From assembly GCA_947303825.1 (NCBI GenBank), contig CAMYZK010000074.1, positions 1-9,348 on the forward strand: 9,348 bases of DNA, written 5' to 3'. This stretch comes from an uncultured Prevotella sp. (lineage in GTDB: Bacteria; Bacteroidota; Bacteroidia; Bacteroidales; Bacteroidaceae). This document shows positions 6,461 through 9,348 of this stretch, one piece after another (position 1 is the stretch's first letter; the number at the start of each line of letters is the position of its first letter). Below the pieces are notes generated by a model. It worked only from the letters and a program-made list of their open reading frames with translations. It did not search any database and was not told the origin of the DNA. The position numbers and the translations under genes were made by a program.

Positions 6461-6515
6461 CCAACTGTTAGTGGCGTATTTTTTTCAGTATGTCAATGTG
6501 ATGTAAACCTAAAAC

Positions 6516-8639
6516 GTGAGTAAAATGAGAAATACAAAAGTTCTTTTGAGATACCTGTACCGACAGGAGTGGAAGACAAAGTTTGTAACGCTGGACGAGG
6601 TTGCCAGGTGGACACGCGACGGCAAGTATGCGCAGAGGGTGAACGCGGCACGCGGAATGGGTGCGGTTCCCACCGAGATTGGCATTGCCTCGGGTCCGGT
6701 GGCTGCCAGCTGGCTGCCAGCCGTGATGCCTGCCAGGGGTGCTGGGCCGGTTGGCAGCGGGCCACTCCCCACTGGAGGTGACCATCAGGGCGTGTATACC
6801 GGTTTGGTGCTGCTCTCGCTGCCTATTACAGGTGGGCGCGACGCAACAGAACAGCTGCGCAGGCAGGTAAACCTGTGGCCGCAGACGCTGATGTCGTTTG
6901 TAGGTGCTACGGCACAGACGTTGTACGTCATCATTCCCTACCGGCAGGCAGAGGGAGGCCTGCCTGTGGACGATGCGCAAGTAGCTCTGTTCCAGCAATA
7001 TGCGTATAGGCGTGCTGCAGACTATGCCATGAACGCTACCGGCATACGCCCCGAAGAGGTGGCACACGACGGCAGTGAGCTGTTCCGTTTGTCCTTCGAC
7101 CCCGACGTGTTTCTCAACCCGGCGGTGAAGCCCATTCTCATGCAGCAGCCGGTAGAGCCGCTGACAGATGATACGGCACCTGCTGTAAGACAGGCTGGCG
7201 ATTTGTCGCTAGACACCCAGCTGCTGCCAGGGTACACCCGACGGGAGATGGACCTGCTGAAGTTCAATGCCATCTGCCGCCAGCTCAGTGTCCGCAGGCA
7301 GCAACAGCCGGAAGACTATCTTATCATGCTGGCAGCGAACTGCTGTAAGGCCGGCATTGACCAGGAGCTGGCCACAAAGATGACCCTCGACGTGTTGCAG
7401 TGCTTCGACAAGGAGATACTGGTGCGCACCACCTTCCTCACGGCATACGAGAAGCACAAGATGGGGAGGCAGAACCCCATAGAGAAGACAATGATGCACC
7501 AGCTCAGGCTGGAGGACTTCCTGAAACGGCGCTATATGTTCCGCAGGAACAAGGTCACCGGCGAGGTGGAAGTGCAGGAGAAACACAAGTACCAGCTGGA
7601 GTGGAAGCCGTTGACGCAGGAGGTGCACAACGACATCAACAATGCTGCCATACGCGAGGGCATCAGGGTATGGCCCAAGGACCTCGACCGCATACTCGTC
7701 TCTGAGCACACAGACAGCTACGACCCTGTGGATGAATGGCTGCAGCAGCTTCCGAAGTGGGACGGGCGCGACCGCCTGGGCGAGATGGCCGACCGTGTGA
7801 AGAGCACCAACCCGTGGTGGCGCGACGATTTCAAGATATGGATGCGCTCCATGGTGAACCAGTGGCGAAGCGGGCTCAACGGCATGTACGGTGCGCAGAT
7901 GGTACTCATGCTGGTGGGAGGACAGGGCACGCGCAAGTCGACCTTCATGCGCATGCTCCTGCCCAGGGAGATGATGGCCTACTACATAGACCGCATAGAC
8001 TTTGCCAACAAGAAGGAGGCACTGAGGGCACTGAGCCGCTTCCTGCTTATCAACATCGACGAATACGACCAGATGAGTAAGGCGCAGACGGCATTCCTGA
8101 AGCACCTCATACAGCGCACCGACGTGAAGGAGCGCAAGCTCTACTCCACCGCCTTCGAGCAGCAGCAGCGCTATGCCGCTTTCTGTGCAACCACCAACTC
8201 GCTGGTGCCGCTGAAAGACGAGACAGGCTCGCGCCGCTACCTGGTGGCCGAGGTTAGCGGGGTGATAGACACCAACACCACCGGCGACAGGAGGATAGAC
8301 TACCGTCAGCTCTACGCACAGATAGTTGAAGAGATAGAGCGGGGAGAGGAGTGTGCCTTTACCGGCGAGCGCGAGAGGCGTATAGTGGAGCAGAACGCCG
8401 AATACTACGACGTGCCCAGTGTGGTGTCGCTCTTCGAGGACCGTTTCCGCAAACCCGCTGTCGGCGACGTACAGCTGCTGCTCAGCCCTACCGAGCTGTT
8501 GGCAGAGCTGAAGATGGATGTCAAGAACCGTTCTAACGCCACACTGCTGGGCAACTACCTGCGCAGAAACGGATATGAAAAGGGAGAGGGGCGCGAGCGT
8601 CGGCGCTACAAGGTGGCTCGCTGCAGCGGAAACAAGTAG
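6516..8639 (+). CDS. VirE-like (virulence-associated E family) primase/helicase-type ATPase
   Basis: 707 residues from a GTG at 6516; an ATG three codons later (6525) is the more natural start and gives 704. Residues 1-210 resemble the Bacteroidetes VirE N-terminal domain, a divergent primase-polymerase fold, ending in FRLSFDPDVFLNP. The acidic catalytic pair expected after a T-G-L motif is not visible here (YTGLVLLSLP). A Pro/Gly-rich stretch spans 56-88. After DEWLQQLPKWDGRDR (406-420) comes the superfamily-3-like ATPase: Walker A GGQGTRKST (468-476, with Arg473 where GxxxxGK has Gly), Walker B LLINIDE (510-516), sensor CATTN (557-561) and arginine finger GSRRY (571-575). A C-terminal winged-helix-like end follows. 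The family is linked to replication or mobilisation of accessory DNA. Here the gene lies entirely between the inverted-repeat arms, 108 bp before an HU-like gene. The core call is firm; primase activity is doubtful. Confidence 0.88.
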   Translation: MSKMRNTKVLLRYLYRQEWKTKFVTLDEVARWTRDGKYAQRVNAARGMGAVPTEIGIASGPVAASWLPAVMPARGAGPVGSGPLPTGGDHQGVYTGLVLLSLPITGGRDATEQLRRQVNLWPQTLMSFVGATAQTLYVIIPYRQAEGGLPVDDAQVALFQQYAYRRAADYAMNATGIRPEEVAHDGSELFRLSFDPDVFLNPAVKPILMQQPVEPLTDDTAPAVRQAGDLSLDTQLLPGYTRREMDLLKFNAICRQLSVRRQQQPEDYLIMLAANCCKAGIDQELATKMTLDVLQCFDKEILVRTTFLTAYEKHKMGRQNPIEKTMMHQLRLEDFLKRRYMFRRNKVTGEVEVQEKHKYQLEWKPLTQEVHNDINNAAIREGIRVWPKDLDRILVSEHTDSYDPVDEWLQQLPKWDGRDRLGEMADRVKSTNPWWRDDFKIWMRSMVNQWRSGLNGMYGAQMVLMLVGGQGTRKSTFMRMLLPREMMAYYIDRIDFANKKEALRALSRFLLINIDEYDQMSKAQTAFLKHLIQRTDVKERKLYSTAFEQQQRYAAFCATTNSLVPLKDETGSRRYLVAEVSGVIDTNTTGDRRIDYRQLYAQIVEEIERGEECAFTGERERRIVEQNAEYYDVPSVVSLFEDRFRKPAVGDVQLLLSPTELLAELKMDVKNRSNATLLGNYLRRNGYEKGEGRERRRYKVARCSGNK

Positions 8640-8642
8640 TGG

Positions 8643-8729
8643 GTGTGTCAACCTTGTGTCAACCTGTGTCAACCTCAAAAAGGTTGCAAACCCTTTGTAC
8701 ATCGGCGTTGTGTCAACGTGTCAACCTTT
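8643..8729. repeat. 87-bp inverted repeat, right arm
   Basis: The mirror copy of 6259-6345, starting four bases after the VirE-like stop codon and ending 18 bases before the HU-like start codon. The iterons read GTGTCAAC on this strand, at 8645, 8656, 8666, 8710 and 8718. The pairing of the arms would let a transcript covering the whole cassette form an 87-bp stem. Confidence 0.95.
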
Positions 8730-8747
8730 ATCGCAAAAAATTGTAGT

Positions 8748-9140
8748 ATGAAATATAGAATAGTCAAAGAAAAGAAACCCATGCTTGCCTCCTGCGGCAA
8801 GTACAAGGCTAAAGCTATACATGATAACACCGTGGCCGACAGCCAGATAGTGAAAGAGACAGCCGAGAGGCTGGGTTATAGCTTGGGCACCGTAAGCAGC
8901 GTGAGGGATGGTCTGTGGGAAATCATCAACCGTCACCTGCGTCGTGGAGACAGGGTGCGTCTGGCAGACTGGGGGATGCTGAAGCTCGAGATAGAGAGCG
9001 ACAAGGTAGACGCGCCCGAACAGTTCAATACCGGCGAGCACATACGGGGCGTGCGCCTACATTTCCTGCCCGAGAGCTCGGGTGGCTCTCCCGTGCTCTA
9101 TCAGGGCCTTCATTTTGAAAAGGAGGACGAGCCGGTCTGA
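8748..9140 (+). CDS. HU-like DNA-binding protein (HU-HIG type)
   Basis: 130 residues from the ATG at 8748. An in-frame upstream extension through the repeat arm is rejected because it only translates the repeat. MKYRIVKEKKP, the helices IVKETAERLGYSLGTVSSVRDGLWEIINRHLRRGD (about 34-68), then VRLADWGMLKLEI follow the order of the HU/IHF fold: a helical dimerisation half, then a beta arm. The tail (HIRGVRLHFLPESS onward) is typical of the longer Bacteroidetes HIG branch rather than canonical 90-residue HU. Such proteins bend or wrap DNA. Adjacency to a VirE-like gene is a recurring arrangement in Bacteroidales as I recall it. The mirrored iteron arrays are candidate binding sites, but that is inference. 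Probably transcribed with the upstream gene through the right arm, or from a promoter in the arm that I cannot identify. Confidence 0.85.
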   Translation: MKYRIVKEKKPMLASCGKYKAKAIHDNTVADSQIVKETAERLGYSLGTVSSVRDGLWEIINRHLRRGDRVRLADWGMLKLEIESDKVDAPEQFNTGEHIRGVRLHFLPESSGGSPVLYQGLHFEKEDEPV

Positions 9141-9167
9141 AAAGCTTCAATATGTGTTGAACAGCAA

Positions 9168-9195
9168 AAAAGGTTAGCCATATGGCTAACCTTTT
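9168..9195. terminator. Bidirectional palindromic terminator
   Basis: A perfect 28-bp palindrome: AAAAGGTTAGCC, ATAT, GGCTAACCTTTT. It is flanked by A residues on the left and T residues on the right, so it works as an intrinsic terminator in both directions. It lies 27 bases after the HU-like stop codon and would also end transcription arriving from the minus strand on the right. Confidence 0.85.
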
Positions 9196-9272
9196 GCCTT
9201 GAAGTTGTATATAGGGCGGATGACCTTCACGATGTCTACCGTCGGCTCGAAGCACCCCATTATCTCCTGCAT
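9186..9272 (-). CDS. Possible 28-residue ORF ending in the terminator palindrome
   Basis: An ATG at 9272 opens a 28-codon frame (MQEIMGCFEPTVDIVKVIRP and eight more residues) whose TAG lies inside the palindrome at 9186-9188. There is no recognisable promoter or family. It includes the 10-bp sequence GAAGGTCATC, also found at the right edge of the window. It may be a chance frame or the tail of a degraded gene. Confidence 0.2.
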   Translation of the reverse strand: MQEIMGCFEPTVDIVKVIRPIYNFKAKG

Positions 9273-9329
9273 GGATGTAAGTATTACTCTACCTTCACAA
9301 TGAGTAGTTCACGTCATTTGCTTCGTGAT

Positions 9330-9348
9330 TTACTTGATGATGACCTTC
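9330..9348 (-). CDS. Possible 3' end of a minus-strand gene running off the window
   Basis: The last bases read on the minus strand as K-V-I-I-K followed by TAA. This is the kind of basic-hydrophobic ending seen in type IX secretion C-terminal sorting tails of Bacteroidetes, but five residues cannot establish that or even confirm a gene. The downstream bidirectional palindrome would fit as its terminator. Confidence 0.2.

Noticed and set aside
6141..6464. A 107-codon minus-strand frame through the left repeat arm
   Set aside because: More than half of it is translation of the iterons (CVNQRTK and CVNL repeats). The same peptides appear from the right arm, which is non-coding.
7209..8702. A 497-codon open frame on the minus strand opposite the VirE-like gene
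   Set aside because: It is antisense to a clear ATPase gene, its product is His/Leu/Val-rich without motifs, and its start lies in the repeat arm. It is a shadow of GC-rich codon usage.
6259..8729. Ordinary insertion sequence with terminal inverted repeats
   Set aside because: The enclosed gene is not a transposase: it has a VirE/SF3-type ATPase and no DDE or HUH motif. No target-site duplication is evident outside the arms.
8643..8747. An N-terminal extension of the HU-like protein into the right arm
   Set aside because: The frame is open but only translates the repeat. The ATG at 8748 gives the normal family start.

Overview
The window looks like a chromosomal segment of a Bacteroidales bacterium, most likely Prevotella or a close relative. 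The evidence is a Bacteroidetes-type -7 promoter box (TAnnTTTG) just before ispG, A-rich leaders without strong Shine-Dalgarno sites, an IspG of the enlarged three-domain type, an HU-HIG type DNA-binding protein, and the VirE-like plus HU-like gene pair common in Bacteroidales accessory DNA. This assignment rests on sequence character and recall of families; no search was run.

Left part (1-5500): the window opens with the last ~50 bases of a 5S rRNA gene on the + strand and its strong terminator. Three minus-strand genes follow, in transcription order: ispG (isoprenoid biosynthesis, MEP pathway), a lipoprotein with a DUF3298/RsiV-like C-terminus, and a secreted GH31 alpha-xylosidase-like glycosidase that runs tail-to-tail into the 5S terminator. 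The lipoprotein and glycosidase genes are 72 bp apart and may be co-transcribed. The gaps around ispG carry short repeats: heptanucleotide arrays in its promoter, inside its reading frame and across its stop codon, and an 18-bp GC-rich repeat on both sides.

Middle (5500-6260): a decayed stretch. It holds a ~34-codon N-terminal remnant resembling the start of Bacteroidetes WYL-domain regulators (+ strand) and a small minus-strand gene of unknown function that seems to have lost its reading frame near its 5' end.

Right part (6259-9348): the most unusual region. An 87-bp inverted repeat, identical at 86 of 87 positions, flanks a 707-codon VirE-like primase/helicase-type ATPase gene. Each arm contains five copies of the iteron-like motif GTTGACAC. 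The left arm continues into a 21-bp tandem repeat carrying the same core. A perfect 14-bp palindrome lies between the left arm and the gene. The right arm occupies the gap between the VirE-like gene and an HU-like DNA-binding protein gene, which ends in a perfect 28-bp palindromic terminator. I infer a replication-like or mobile cassette: an ATPase, a DNA-bending protein and two mirrored iteron arrays. It could invert between the arms or use them as protein-binding sites. Beyond the terminator there is only the extreme 3' end of what may be another minus-strand gene.
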